From Dastarcus helophoroides (taxonomy: Eukaryota > Arthropoda > Insecta > Coleoptera > Bothrideridae), in assembly GCA_028583605.1 (NCBI GenBank), contig CM053329.1, positions 4,898,001 to 4,962,000 on the forward strand: a stretch of DNA of 64,000 nt, given 5' to 3'. The translations under genes and the position numbers were made by a program. Below the pieces are notes generated by a model. The model ran no database searches. It was not told the origin of the DNA and saw only the letters and a program-made list of their open reading frames with translations. Shown one piece after another: positions 37,401 through 52,400 of the stretch. Numbering within the stretch: position 1 is the stretch's first letter; each line of letters opens with the position of its first letter.

Positions 37401-40400
37401 AAACTGATATTGCAACACGTCACCAGCTTTACCTTCATGGCATTTTGAGTCATCTAAACATTCATCAGCATCAATACAGTATGATCCAGTTGAATCCAAC
37501 TTAAAACCTCTTGGACATATGCACTTAAAGCTGCCTAGGGTATTTATGCAACGACCAGGTACAGGACATACATCTCCAACTTTGCATTCATCAATATCTG
37601 AAAAAAGTCATCTCTAAATATCAGTATATTAAAAGGAAATAAAACTATTTTTGATGAGGTCGCTATCTTGTAATTTGCCTAACGTAATTTAAAATAAAAT
37701 TTGTAAAACATTTTATTGATACTTTAGCTAACTGTATGCATAATATAGTAGGCAAAGAAGCTATATATAACATCCAAACGTGCTAAAACCAGCGTGTTGC
37801 CCTTTTTATCTCTCTGTACCAATGTCTCGAATTGAAATTCGGAATTTGATAAAAGTAAAATTTCTCTAGAAAAAGTAAAAATTTTGAGTTCAAGGTAGAA
37901 ATTATAGAAAGAAATATTGGAAGAGTTTCGGAAAACAAAACATATGTTACACAAAAATAATTCTAGAAATTTCGACAAAGTAAATACATATTTCAAAGTG
38001 GAATGTTGAAAAAGAAAATTTAAGTTTTTGATTTTTCAGTCAATAATTTAAAAAAAATTGAATTTCGAAGAGTAAGGTGAAAATTTTCTTGTGGCTTACC
38101 ATGACACTCATCACCAACTTGTTTATATCCTCCGTTACAGCTGCAGTTGTAACTTCCTTTAGTGTTAACACAATTGTGAGGGCAAATGTGTTGACCTGTA
38201 GCACATTCATCGATATCGACACATGCAGCACCATCAATGCTAAGCTCGTAACCACTTGGACAAGAACAGGTATATCCACCATCTGTATTATGACAACGAT
38301 GCTCACATGGGGATGGTTTAGAAGCACATTCGTTAACATCTAATAAACGAATAATTAGGGAATTTCAATACCACGAGATTTAAGGAAACTTACCAACACA
38401 TTCATTATTTTCAAGTCGATATCCTCTATTACAGACACATCTATATGAACCAAGTGTGTTGATGCATCGACCATTCTTACATAAGTCAGGTATGATTTCG
38501 CATTCGTTTACATCTAAAATTTAATATGGCGATGTATATCTAGCACAATAAAAGAAGCTTTAGGTACCTTGTCCACCAACTGTAAAACCACTTTCCAAAC
38601 ACAGTTCTTGATATTCTGATGAATACTTTGATGGACAAAGATCGCAGTTCGGACCCCAAGCTAGACCCATAGAGCAACAACACTCTGCTCTAGTTACCTT
38701 CTTCAATTCACTGTTATAGGAGGTAGAGCATCTTCCATGAATAAGTTGTCTAAAGCAAAACTCCTTTCTCCTGTCTAAAACCAATCAAGTCTTTATGCGA
38801 ATATAAACTAAGAATATGATCCTACCAACACATTTCCGCCTATCTGCCGTTGGTTCGAAACCTTCCTGACACTCGCATCTGTAAGAACCTTGAAGGTTTA
38901 CGCAGAAACCATTTTGACAGAAATCTGGATTCGTCGCACATTCGTCAATATCTATACAGTCGTCTGTCCCAGGAACTTCTCTATATCCTTCTGGACAAAT
39001 ACACATGAAGTTCCCGATGAGATTTTTACACTCAAACTTGCAGTTATTGGCGGGAGTTTTACATTCGTCGACGTCTGAAATTTTATTAGATTGGAGTAAT
39101 TGATTTGTAAAATATTATTCATTTTACCTTCGCAATGCCTGCCATCAGCAGCCAAGGCGTATCCGTATGGACATAAGCATTTGAATGATCCAGGTATGTT
39201 GTGACATCTGAACGCACATTGGTTCCCCAACTCTAAGCACTCATTCACATCCTCACACACCTAAAATGAAATGGCATTAATCAAGATCTCCAAACAAAAA
39301 AAGGTATGGATATAAAAATGTAGGCTAAAAAGTAATAAACAAAAACAAATAAAAGGACTAGGCAAAAAGTTCATTAATCGACAATTCTATAACTTTAAAA
39401 CCATATACATCACAGTCCTCGTTTAAGTTCAGCAGCGCTAGCTGCTCCTACTCCCGTATCTTCACTAGTTCATTCTTCTACTTTAGTAACAGCTGCTGTC
39501 TATTTATTAATTCTATTTCATCATTGTTTTAGAAGAAGAGTTATTTATATTGGTTTATTAATTTCTTGTTTAACAATATTTATAGTAGGATTAGAAGCTA
39601 ATTATCAATTTGATTTAATTAAAATTATTGCCTTTTCTACATTAAGTCAATTAGGTTTAATAATAAGAATTTTATTGTTAAACACATTTTTTCAATAAGT
39701 TCTTTCATTCCGCCCTTTATAAATTCTTCCCACTCGTCTTTAATCAAAGGAATTCTTCTTGAAGGAAGGTTTTAAAGAAGGAAAAAGGCCATAACTTTAA
39801 GCTAGATAATCTACAAACAAAACTATTCCTTCTGGCAGCTTCATAAATAATAGAAAAAAAGGGAAGAATCAAAACCTTCTCATCCATTTCCCTTAGAAAA
39901 GGAGTAAAAAATTAGAGTAGTCAGCAGAATTCTAAAACAATGTAGATGAAGTAAAATTTGATGAAATTTTACTAGCAAAAGTACAATAGAAGCTGGTGTT
40001 CCAGCTCCTATGGGACATTGGAAAAGCCATAATTTTTGTTGGAACATGCAGCAGACGCCACAGATGATAACGTAAAATCGTAGCAGATTTGATTCAAAAT
40101 AAGCAGCGAATACATTAAAAGAGAGTCGTAAATCATATGGAAATATCCTAGGAATGTGTCGGCTTCATTATTAAACAATTTTTTTGCCTTGTGATTTTTA
40201 TTTTTATTTCTCTCATCTAGTCAAGGTTTAATCATTACATCTTGCCTGATACCAAAAGGCAACGGTATCAACAAATTTAAGAAGAATTTTTTAGTCACGT
40301 AATGAAAAAATTGTTACATATTTAATATAATTTTTGGCAGATTTTGGGGTTTGTTTTAGAGTTCCACATGCATATATATATATATATATATTACTTTTCA

Positions 40401-43400
40401 GCCTACCCTTGTACCTTATAGATTTAAATGAGGTATAAGATTATGTTTTTAGCAGTATTATATTGAAATTTGAATTTTTTAATGTTCTTTCTGATAATGT
40501 TTCGATAATAAATCCAAATTAAGCTTCAACTGATATTTGGGAAACTAAAGCTTGCTTGTTTTAAACAAAAACTAAAGAAAGCCAATAACGTCCAGTAAAA
40601 CGGCGTCTTATCGTGAAAGAAGTGGGAATCAATGTCGATACAGTTTCACCATTACGGCAACAATCAAATGGTTGCTAGGTGACTTGAAATACAAAGCTGT
40701 GCAATAAATGTAAACACGTCGATAGTTTTCTGTTATTGTTTTGTTCTTTTGTCACTAGTTCTTGAGATTGGTTAGAAATATTTAAATAGAAAAAATATTA
40801 CTTTCTATAAAACATCGAAGATTAAATATGTTAGAATAAAATAAAATATGTATGCAATGTGCATAATTTTATTTTGCTGACCAAAGACAAACCGTCGGGA
40901 TGGGCGGGAGGCTTGTTTTACTTTACGTAATCATTTAGTCATGAACAAAAGTAAAAAATAATATGATTTTAAGGATGTGAAGAATTAATATAGAATTTGG
41001 CTGATTTCAGCTAGGATCATTAGGATCATTAGGATCAAAAACCAAAAAAGAGACAGCTTAATTAGATATGTCCAACTTGATAAATTTTTATATAACATAG
41101 GACACATGTTAAAATAAACAATTTCACCAAGTTTGTTCCGGTGCCAATGGCGCGCTAAAATTTTTTTGCATTTTGATTTCATCTTCATTTTAAACAACTT
41201 TTTGATTTTCAGATTTTGAACTTTTTCTCAATATTTATAACTTGAAAAATGTTCAATTTATGCCCTAAATCAGATTTTACGCTAGAAGTTAAAAAGAAAA
41301 AATTTAAAAAAAGTGGAAATTTTGGAAAAAAATGGAATCTTCGAGAAAGTATTCCAAATTAGAGAATTTGGAAGTTTTGATATTTAAACACAATCCTCCG
41401 ACCTTTTTCCTGTAAATTAGAAATTATAAATTGAAAATTTTATAATTAATATTAAAATTCCGAAGAAAAGGAGAGAAAACCGAAATTTCGCAATTAAAAT
41501 CAAAAGGAAAATATGTTGAATTCACTACAAGTTCGGAAAGTTGTAAAGAAATTTCCAAAGTCGAGAGATTCCAATTTAGACTAAAAAATTCAGGAAAAAA
41601 GTACAAATTTCGATAAAAGGTACATTTTCAATAATAAACTTTCTAGACCAGCGGATGGCAACCATTGGGTCGGTCATAAAATTTTTAGAAGAGAAATTTG
41701 TTAATTATGAAGAGCATGAACGGTGCGTTTTTTTAGTAGTTTAAAATGGAATTGAGGTTTTCAAACGCTCACGTGCCGCCTTATTTTGCTATTATTTTTG
41801 GGTCGAGGTCGACAGACAACAAAATTTACGCAACGGTGTTCTAGCAGTCTAGAGTTTTGTTTGAAATGCAATTTTTGTTGAAATTATAAGGTTAGGTTTA
41901 AGATTTATTTTTACCTAAAATGTTCACCTTCCGTCAAGTTTTTAGGAAAAAGTCGGAATCTGAAGACAAAAATCTAAATTTCAAATGACATTCCAAATTT
42001 GGGGACGATAGCGGATACACCTCTAAAGGAGGTTCTGGAATTTTTTAAAAAAACGAGCCTTATATAAGTTGATTGTGGGGGTAGGCAATAAATGAAAGAT
42101 TCAGTGATCAGATGAATAATTTAAAATAAAAGTATTTTAATAATAGCATAGACTTATCTGAATCTACGAGGAGAGACTAACCTTGAACAATTTTAGTAAA
42201 TTAATTTTACCTGCATTGGCCCTGGTGCAAAACCATTCATTACACTGGCATTCAAATCCTCCTTTGACGTTTGTACAAGTACCGTTTCCACAAATATTCG
42301 GACTACTAACGCATTCATTGTCATCTACGCATTTCTTGCCCGTGGAGTCCAGCACAAATCCCATGGGACATTTGCATCGGAAAGAACCATCTGTGTTGAT
42401 ACATTCGCCACCTTCGCAAATATTCGGCATCATTTCACACTCGTTTATGTCGCTTCCTTCTTCTAGTCGTCCTGGGCCTTCTGGGCACAGTTTATGGAAT
42501 TCATCTAAAATGATGATTTCTTGTGTAAAAAATAGAAACCCCATTTGGAATTGAAGTGGATACGTCTTTAACAATAAAGTGGTAAGGAAATACTAAAGGA
42601 AAATGTTTGCATATAAATCTCCATTTTGTTTTTTTTTATATTAGTGAAACTGCTTACGTCAGTTTTAATCTTAAAATGGGCATATCAGTAGTCTATAGAC
42701 TTATAAATAATCCTTTCACATTAAAAATGTTCTTTCCAATGTAAAAGAAAATAATAATATTAAAGTAAACCTAATATGTTGTCATTTTTTACTTAGGGTT
42801 AGTGTTTTAAACATGGGCCCCCATAAAAAAGAACCCAATAATGGTATGTAATTTAAAATAATAAAATAAACTTTTCACTGGAGTTTAACTTGGATTTAAA
42901 AAAATGTTCCTTTGATTATGGAAGGTAGTGGCAAAATATTAAAGGGCAACAACAACAAATAACAAATTTTTCAGCCCTTTTAAATACCGGGGCCTTAAGA
43001 AGATCCATTTTCCCTAAAATTTTCTTTAGTGACACTTTTAGCGCACTTCCCGGCACTGCTAATAAAAAATACGTACAAAATATAAATATTGGTGTGAATA
43101 TGGACCTGTCCATATTATGACATTCTAAGTGGCCCATATGAGCAACACGACATTATTGGGAAACAAATACTCAAATTTAATTTTACAGGTTTGGAATAGA
43201 TATTTTAATGAAGAAACAATAAAGCCTTATATAAGGATTATTCATTTTGTCTACACTCGTAATCATAATCAGTTTTAATCCTACCAAGTTACCTTAACAA
43301 AATACTTAAATTTTCAAATATACAAATTTTGCTATAAGCTAATAATTATGCAAAACGAAAACTGAATATGCTATCAAATATTTTAAGCTTTCAGTTAGAC

Positions 43401-46400
43401 ACGTTTTAAGCTTTTGCTCAAAGATGTTACTCCGTAAGCTAGCATGATTTGATGAAGACCCATATTAAACGCAGGACCCATATTCGGACGTTTCCTTTAC
43501 TACCTTTATTAAATCATCACAAATATGATCTTTATATAACATTATAAATCACCAAATATTGTAACTGTTTTATTAAAATTTTGAACAAGGGATTGCTTTA
43601 TCACATCCTTATAATTTATTATTATAAATCATAAGAATTATTTTAAGTCTACTATATAATTTAAAAACAAAAATAACTTCAGAACAATGTGTAGATTCTA
43701 TTTTAATGATTCAACTTATTTCTATGTATTACTCAAAACCAAATGGTGGATGAAAATTAACTTCCATGTAAAAATGGTTTTTTCTTTTATTGGATTTATT
43801 TCAAACTTTAGGGGCACACTGTTTTTGTAATTAATTTTTGGATATTGGTTGTATTTATAGAAATATCTACCACTAGCAACTTCATTGTGTACTATTCAAT
43901 ATTTAAAATTTTTATAGCTGAAATTTTTCTAATGTTTACAATCAAACCGAAATCGGCTACAAACCTGTATTTTCCGCTGGGCATTTTTCACAAATTCGTC
44001 CTCCCCAAGCGGCTCCTTTGGAACAACAACATTCTTTGTAAGTAATTCTCATTCCCCTGGGCTGTTGGCACTGATTTCTGAAATAAACATCGTAACATTG
44101 TTCTTGTCTGACATCAATACACTTCATTTGGTTGTGGTCTATTCTGAATCCTTCCGGGCATGTACAGAAAGCGCCGCCTTGGGTGTTGGTGCAGATTCCG
44201 TTTTCGCATGTTGCTGGGTTGACCTCACATTCATCGATGTCTTCGCATTTGTTGGTTAGAGTGCTTAGTTCGTACCCAGGTGGACATGTACACATGAAGG
44301 AACCCATAACATTAGTACATTTTCCTGGCGGAGGACAAGCTTCCTGAACCTAGGAGTAGAAAATATAAACGATATAAAAAGAAATAAATTTAAACTTATA
44401 AATTGGGAGATTTGATGAGCTAACATTATTTCTAAATGATAAATAATAACAAATAAGAGGTGAGACATATTAGCAATTATACGAAATTTAAATTTTAAAT
44501 ACTTTACCTCGTGACACTCATCAACATCTCTGCAAGTTATGTCCATCTGGAGTCAATGTGTAACCAGCTGCACATTCGCAGGAGAAAGAGCCGAGCGTAT
44601 TTCTACATCTTCCGTTTCTACATAAGAAAGGCATCATGTGACACTCGTCAATATCCACGCAATCGTTATTAGGGCTAAGCTTAAAACCAGGATTGCAGTG
44701 ACACTTGTAAGCTCCCATCATGTTAACACAAGAACCATTATTACAAATACCAGGATGCCTTATACACTCATCAGTGTCGATGCAACTATCGCGTGTAGGA
44801 GACAAAAAGAAACCAGGATCGCATATACATTGAAAACTGCCTTGTAAATTCTTGCATTCCCCGTGCTGGCAAATGTTGGGTCGTTCAATGCATTCATTAA
44901 TATCGACGCAATCCATAAATGTAGATCCATGTTTATAGCCTTCAGGACATTTGCATTCAAAGCTGCCTGGTAAGTTTATGCATTGGGCGTTACCGCTACA
45001 AGGATTCTTTAAACATTCGTTATCATCGATACATTGATGGGAACTTGTATCATAGATGTAACCCCTGTTGCAATGGCATTCAAAACTACCAGGTGTATTC
45101 ATGCACTGGCCGTGCTTGGCACATGGTCGGCATCAAATCACATTCATTTATTTCCTCAGTTTGATTTGTCATTGGATTTACAATTAAACCAGGCTTAGGA
45201 CCACATAAAGCGATGTATTCACCTGGAAAATATTTGCAATATTTTATCTATACCTATACATTCATCAAAATGATGACTTAAGCAAAATATGAAGATTAAA
45301 ACGTGCGAGTTTCACCAAAAAAATTTATTTTAAGTTTTTTAAACTGCAAAAACAATTTTAAAGTTTTAAATTTAGATAATTATTTAATATGTTCTTAATT
45401 TTAAATGAAAGTTTAGCTCTTAGGAACGACACTTATTAAATATTCATATTTCTGACTTTAAAAATGATGGCTCCACCCTAAATCTATGTAAAAAATTATT
45501 TGCGTTATACAAATATTTTTCAAAAGGATAAGACAATTTATCTTTTGAAAGATAATTGAAATTGAAATTGCCTAACGATGCATAATGACATAATATCAAT
45601 CAGGCTAAAATCCCACATGATTAAAGACCAACTAAATAATTCCTTGCAAGTACGTTTCCCGAAATACTAATTCAATAGGATATAAATTCCAACTGAATTA
45701 TTCCGCCATTTGCTAATCCATTTAACCTGTGAACTGTTCGATTCCTAAAAGCAGTCTAACTATATTCAAATCTTAATATGTCTACTTTTAACTGTATTGA
45801 ACCAGGATTTAATTTATTTTATTCATGAAGTAAATATTTTGCGATAAGAAGTTTTTAGTTATAGTTATTTAACAATACAATAGAGATTGAATTTGTACCT
45901 ACTGGTGCCTGAGATTGGACATGGCTCACAAGGTTGTCCCCAGGCTTGCCCCATAGAACAGCAACATAGTTTCTTGGTTTGATTTTGTGTCATTGGTGTC
46001 GAACACTTCCATCCACTATAATTCAAAAAGCAAAGATCCTTCCGCATGTCTACACATTCCTCTATAAATAACAAAACGCATGTTGGCTTACATACTTAGA
46101 TATGTCCATATGTACACATTATCTTAAAAACTACGTTTCCTTGCTTTCCATACGGTACAAAATTATTAAACTTTGCACTTACTCCTCCCAGGTAGGGGCA
46201 TATAGCCTTCGGGACATTGACAAAAGTATTTGCCGGGTTCATTGATGCATTGACCCACCGCGCAGATGTTTGGATTTTCTAAACATTCGTCTATATCTAC
46301 GCATCTTAATCCTGATTCATCAAGACGATAACCTTCGTTGCATGAACACATAAAACTGCCAAAAGTGTTTGTACAGTAACCGTTATCGCAAATATTGGGA

Positions 46401-49400
46401 TGTTCTTCACATTCATTGATGTCTTGTAAAACAACCTAGAAATTATAAAAAATACTTCAAATTACTTCTGAGAAGATTTTTGGCCAATTAGATTTTGTGA
46501 ATAATGTGAGGTAACGATAAGGACATATAAGTACTTACAGTCGTTTCATTTGGTCTGTAGCCTATTCCCCCTGGGCAAAGTTCTTGGTACTCATGAGAAT
46601 CAGAAGGAGGACACAATTCACATTGTATTCCCCAAGCTTTTCCAAAGGAGCAACAACATGAGGCCTTTGTTACATAATCTGATGTTGGTTCTGAACAACG
46701 ACCTTGATTGTCCACATGCAAAGTAGCATCTTGAAGTTCTTCTATCTAAAATAAACCTGATATCAAATTTGTCTGTTTAAATGACTTTAAAATTTCTAAC
46801 CCACGCATGCATTGCCGCCATCCACTAATTCGTAGTTTGGCGGACATATGCATCTGAAAGATCCATCTGTGTTTATGCAGTTTCCATACAAACAAGATTG
46901 AGGGCTTTGACATTCGTCTATATCTGTACAGTTTCCACCAGTGCCGTCCAATTTGTAACCATCATTACACTCGCAATGGAACATACCGAAGGAATTTTCG
47001 CATCTTCCGAAAACGCAGAGGTTGTTAAACATTGCACATTCGTCAATATCTAAAAATATAAACTTGTTTCTGAGTTGGACTAATTCACAAATACCTCAAC
47101 CTACCGACACATGAATGTACGTCGCCTTCTTCTGGATGCATAAAGCCCATTTCACATTCACACACAAATGAACCATCAGTATTGATACACTGCCCGTTTT
47201 CACATAGATTAGGGTCATTAAAACATTCATCTATGTCAGTACAACTGTAGCCATCTCCTTTATATCCTGAATCACATTCGCATCTAAACGATCCATCATT
47301 GTTTATACATTGAGCATGTTGATCGCACCCTCCATTGTTTGTTAAACACTCATTAATATCTCTGCAGCTAACTCCATTCCCAGTAAATCCATCTAAGCAG
47401 CGACATTGATACGAACCCTGTAAATAAGAGTATTCATATTGAGAAAGAAAACTCTAGAATAGAATAACAATCTCTTACGGGGGTGTTGAGACAATCGGCA
47501 TTATCGTCACAATTATACATTCCCAGATAGCATTCGTCATCATCGGTGCACGATGGTCCACCATCTGGCTTAACAGAGTAACCTTCTTCACATCTGCAAT
47601 GAAATGATCCCAGAGTATTGATGCATTCACCGTTCCCACATATATTGGGATTCTGTTTACATTCATCAATATCTGCAACGAGAACAAGGTGACAAATAAT
47701 ATCGAACCGTGGTGCCTTTAAAGGGCACATTCTTGGTAATTCTATTTCCTAAATCTAGGTTTAGTTTAGAAATTTATAGTACACTAATTTTCTTACAAGC
47801 TTATACCAACATGCTTGGTACTAAGTTATTAAGAATACTCAATAATTTACGTTTGAATAGAAATGTGTCCTTTATGTGATTATATTATTAGGCAAAAAAT
47901 AAATCCCGCTGTCCACCTCTATAGATAAATAGAGCGACAAAAACTGTGCAGATATCTATTAGCAAGTCGAAAGTAATTCAATTACCATTAAAGAGAATAA
48001 AAATTTTCATAAATAATCAACTCTAGCAATATTCAGATATGTTTTTATACTCCAATGTATATAAAGTTAGGCCTTAATATTTATCAAATTATGAATTTCG
48101 AAATAAAATAACCGGTTTCCATCTCATCAGTTTAACATAATCAACCTAAATCTGATAAATATGCTTCTGAATTCAACGTAATGTAGTTAAAATAACAATA
48201 GCTTTACTCTAAATTTAATAATGATTGTTATTGTAATAGTAATTTCAATCAAGTGAAAATTAGTAACGAGAAAATCAAAAATATTCAGTACGTACAGCAG
48301 GAAACCTATATGTATAAGGCGTATGCGTTCACAGACACGGAAAACATCTAATTATTAAAAAAATCTTACAAATGCACATTAACAACTTCTGTGACTATTA
48401 CCTTTATTTTAATGTACATTAAAAGACATTAAAAACATTTAGAAATTCATAAAAACACATAAAAACTTTAATTTTAATATCATTTTGACATTCCAGCATA
48501 AATATATCCCTGTTCTATACTATTCTAAAATAATGAACTACTAGTTCTTTGTTTGCAATCTTACATTTTAAACAGAACGCAACTTACCTAAACAAGATGT
48601 TCCTCGGGAATCTGGAAGCAATCCAACAGTACAGTGACAAATGTAGCTTCCTTTAATATTTTCACATTTCCCTCCATTGCAGATTCTTGGATTTTCTTTA
48701 CATTCGTTAACATCCGCACAAGATTTCCCATCGTGCATAAGAGCATAACCAGATCTGCAACAATTGTTTTGTATTTCACCTATCCCAACAGTTTATCTCA
48801 CCAATAAAATCATACCCACAAGAGCAAGAAAAACTGCCTGGCGTATTGATACAGATGTCATCGCACGGTTCATCTAAACATTCATCGATATCTAAAACAA
48901 GAGTTAATGATAGCAGCGTTTCCTGAAACACTTACCGAAGCCCAAAAGAAGGTTTTTATCCTTCCTCTGCACTTAAAAGCGGGACTGATATAAAAATATT
49001 CTAAGTATTTAAAAAAGTACCTTCACAGTGAGATTTCATTCCAGCTTGTTGATATCCATTGTTACAAACGCACTGATATGTGCCCAACATATTTTCGCAA
49101 ACACCATTTGAACAGATGCCGCTACTGATGGAGCATTCATCAATATCCTTGCAGGATTCCTTGTCAGGTGTTAGTTCGTGACCCGGCGGACACTCGCATC
49201 GGAACGATCCTTCGGTGTTAATGCACGCACCACCCCTGCACAGACCCGGTGTTTCCTCACATTCATCAATGTCTAAAAAAATAGTTTAATTAGAACATAA
49301 TATTGATTAGTATAGAGAAAACACTAACCCATACACACTTGCATAGGAGCCATTGTACGGTATCCTGGATTACATTCACATACAAAGTCCCCAGGAGTAT

Positions 49401-52400
49401 TTTTGCATACACCATTACCGCATACATTCGTTGTTGTTAAACTGCATTCATCGATATCTAAAATTAAATATTTGACACAATTTTATCATAATGATTAGGT
49501 AATTGTTTATAGGTTATTAATTCATAAAACTTGAAATTTCTTTTTGAAATGATTTTCCCAAATTACTTCATCCATTAATTACATATTAAAAAAAAACAGC
49601 CAAGGACGATTCGGGGTCGCACAATTAGGGTTCCATATCAATTACTACAATGAACAGTCAATGTGGTAGATTAAATTAAATCATTTTTACTTAAGTATGA
49701 ATTTGAAGTTTTATTCAAATTTCCTTGTGTTATAATCGGAAATTTTAAAAAATGTGTTTTTTCAGAAATACACACTTTTTTCTACAATCGCCCCAAATAT
49801 TTATGAAACTGATTACTGTGTTGATAATGTCTCAGTTAAAAAGTATTCATTCGCAATAAGTCGATGACTAACACAGTTTATGAGACCGCCTCGCATCGCG
49901 CTAAAATGTTCGATTCCAACCGCACAGAATGAGTGGCTTACAATTTAATAAACTAGTGCTATCTTTGAAAATATTCATCTAAATGAATTAATGCAAAAGA
50001 CAAACTTGATCTGAATTCTATCTTTTAGCTAAATCAAGTTTTTTATTATGGGTCAAAATATCTTTCAATGCAAGCACCTATTATTCCATAAAATGTTTGT
50101 TTTTCTCAACAACTATTGCGATGTCGAAAATATCTGCAGTTCTTCTATAATTTACGGCCCAATATCCACTAACCACATTAAAATTTTATCTGTTGCTGAA
50201 TGATTACCTATGCATTTTATTCTGTTTTCATCGTAGTCGTATCCTTTATTGCATCTGCAGCTGTAACCGCCTATTGTGTTTTTGCATCTTCCATTTTGAC
50301 ACATACCCGGAAATTCAGTACATTCATTTATATCTTTAAAATCAATAAAACCCATTCCTTTGGGACACAGTTCAAGAAAGGGCGTAGTGCCAGGCCTTGG
50401 ACAAGCTTCGCATTTATCACCCCAAGCCTTACCAATTGATGTACAACAACATAAACTCTTATGAAAATAACCATCTACTGGATTAGTACATTTGCCATGT
50501 TTATACTTTGAGTAACACTGCTCTTGCCTCATGTCGATACACTTGGTTCCTGCAATAAAAAAACTATATTTTTGGTACAATTTCATGTTATACTGGCTAC
50601 TGACTTGTAGCATCAAGTGTTAAACCAGGGGCACAGGAGCAAGTGAAGCTACCATCAGTGTTAACGCATGTGCCCCCTCCAGTGCAAATATCGGGATTTA
50701 ATTCGCATTCATTGATGTCGGCACAAGTTTTTCCATCTGTCTTGGCGTACCCCTTTGGACAATCGCATTCATTTCTATTACATCTTTCGCAAGGTGATCC
50801 CCAGGCAACACCAATGGAGCAACAACATTCCTTCTTTCTACTGAGCTGAGGTAGATCATTTTCACATTTACCATAATTCAACTTAGTCCAGCATGATCCC
50901 TTTCTGTTATCTGTAAGGATAAGAAGGAGGCAACAATTATTTTGAAAATTGATTGGTAAAAAAAAAACAAAATCAGAAAGTCTTCCGGCAAGTGTATATT
51001 TTTACTGAACTGCATGAATTTGGGGAACTGAATTTCCAATTAAAAACCTAAATTTCGAAAAAGAGCGGAATTTCCAAAAAAAGTCAAAACATTGAATTTG
51101 AAATAAACTTTTCGGAATATTGCGAAAAATGATGGGATTCCTAAAAAAAGTCGAAATTTCCAAAAGACGATTTTTATTAAAAAAATATTCAAAAACATTT
51201 TTGTCAGAATTTTATTTTATTTACATTTTAATACAATCAAAATTTACAAGAAAGTTTTTCTAGAAATATTCCAAATATATTACAATATTTTACTAAAATT
51301 TCTTTTCACTTCTGACAAAAATAAATGAGTTTTGAGAAAAAGCCAATTATTAAGAGAAATAGCAAAAATGAAAAAAATTGAGAATAAAGGCGCAATTTGA
51401 AATTTCGTATGAAAAGGGAAATTTTAGGAAAAATACTAATTTTAAGAAATAAAGTTAACATTTTGGTAAAAAGACGACCTTCAAGCGAGAAGTCGAAACT
51501 TTCAAAAATATTAAATATCGAATTTTGAGACAAAAATAAAGATTTCGAGAAAAAAGAAAACTCTTAGAAACCACTCAAAATTTTTGAAAAGTTAGATTCT
51601 AGGAGATTGAAATTTTTAAAAAAATACCAATGATAGAAAAAATAAAGAAAATAGAACAATGGGCGAGATTTTGAGAAATCGGTTTAAAATTTCAAGTGAA
51701 ACTTCGAAATTGAGAAAAGCTTTGACATTTTTCAAAGAATGACAAGAAACAAAATCGAATTTTGCAAATAAAGTCAATATTAACAAAGAAAAAGTTTTAT
51801 AATCTAGAAAAAAAGTTTAACGACGAAGGGAAAGACGAAACCTTGTAAAAAAAGGGAATTTTTCACAAAAAATTAAATTTTAACAAATGGTCTAATTTTG
51901 AAAATAATTGTTTACATAAGACAAATTGTGAAGCAAATTGAAATTTTGAAATAAAGATAAACTGTGACAAAAAAATTGAGATTTTCAGGAACATAAAGAA
52001 TTGAATTTGAAATGAAGTCGGAACTTCCAAAAAAGGCCGATTTTGAGAAAACTGGGGACATTTAAAAAAATACTGATGTAAAAAATTGCAAAAAACGAAA
52101 AAAACGGATTTTGAAAATAATTTCAAATTTTGAGGACAAGATCAAAATTTCAAAAAAATCAGAATTTGGAAGTTCTAAATTTTCCCTAGAAAGCCAACAT
52201 TTGCCATCCATAAATTAAATAGCCAAAAAATGTTGAACTTCCAAGGAAAATACAAATTTCGATGAAAAAATTTAAAATTACAAATAAGTTTTCGGCGGCT
52301 TCAGGATCCAGGGGAGAGGCAAGTGCCCCATCGTGCCCTATTCAAGCTACGCCTATGGATAAAATCGTTACAATGCATTTGTTTACTTTTTTCAAATACA

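Noticed and set aside
38077..38343. Plus-strand open frame of 88 codons, Thr/Val-rich
   Set aside because: Antisense of fibrillin E32; Cys-rich coding is clear on the other strand.
42916..43137. Minus-strand frame with a hydrophobic N-terminal part, candidate small secreted protein
   Set aside because: Lies in a fibrillin intron, lacks any family match or supporting context, and ends in a CCCC patch from low-complexity sequence.
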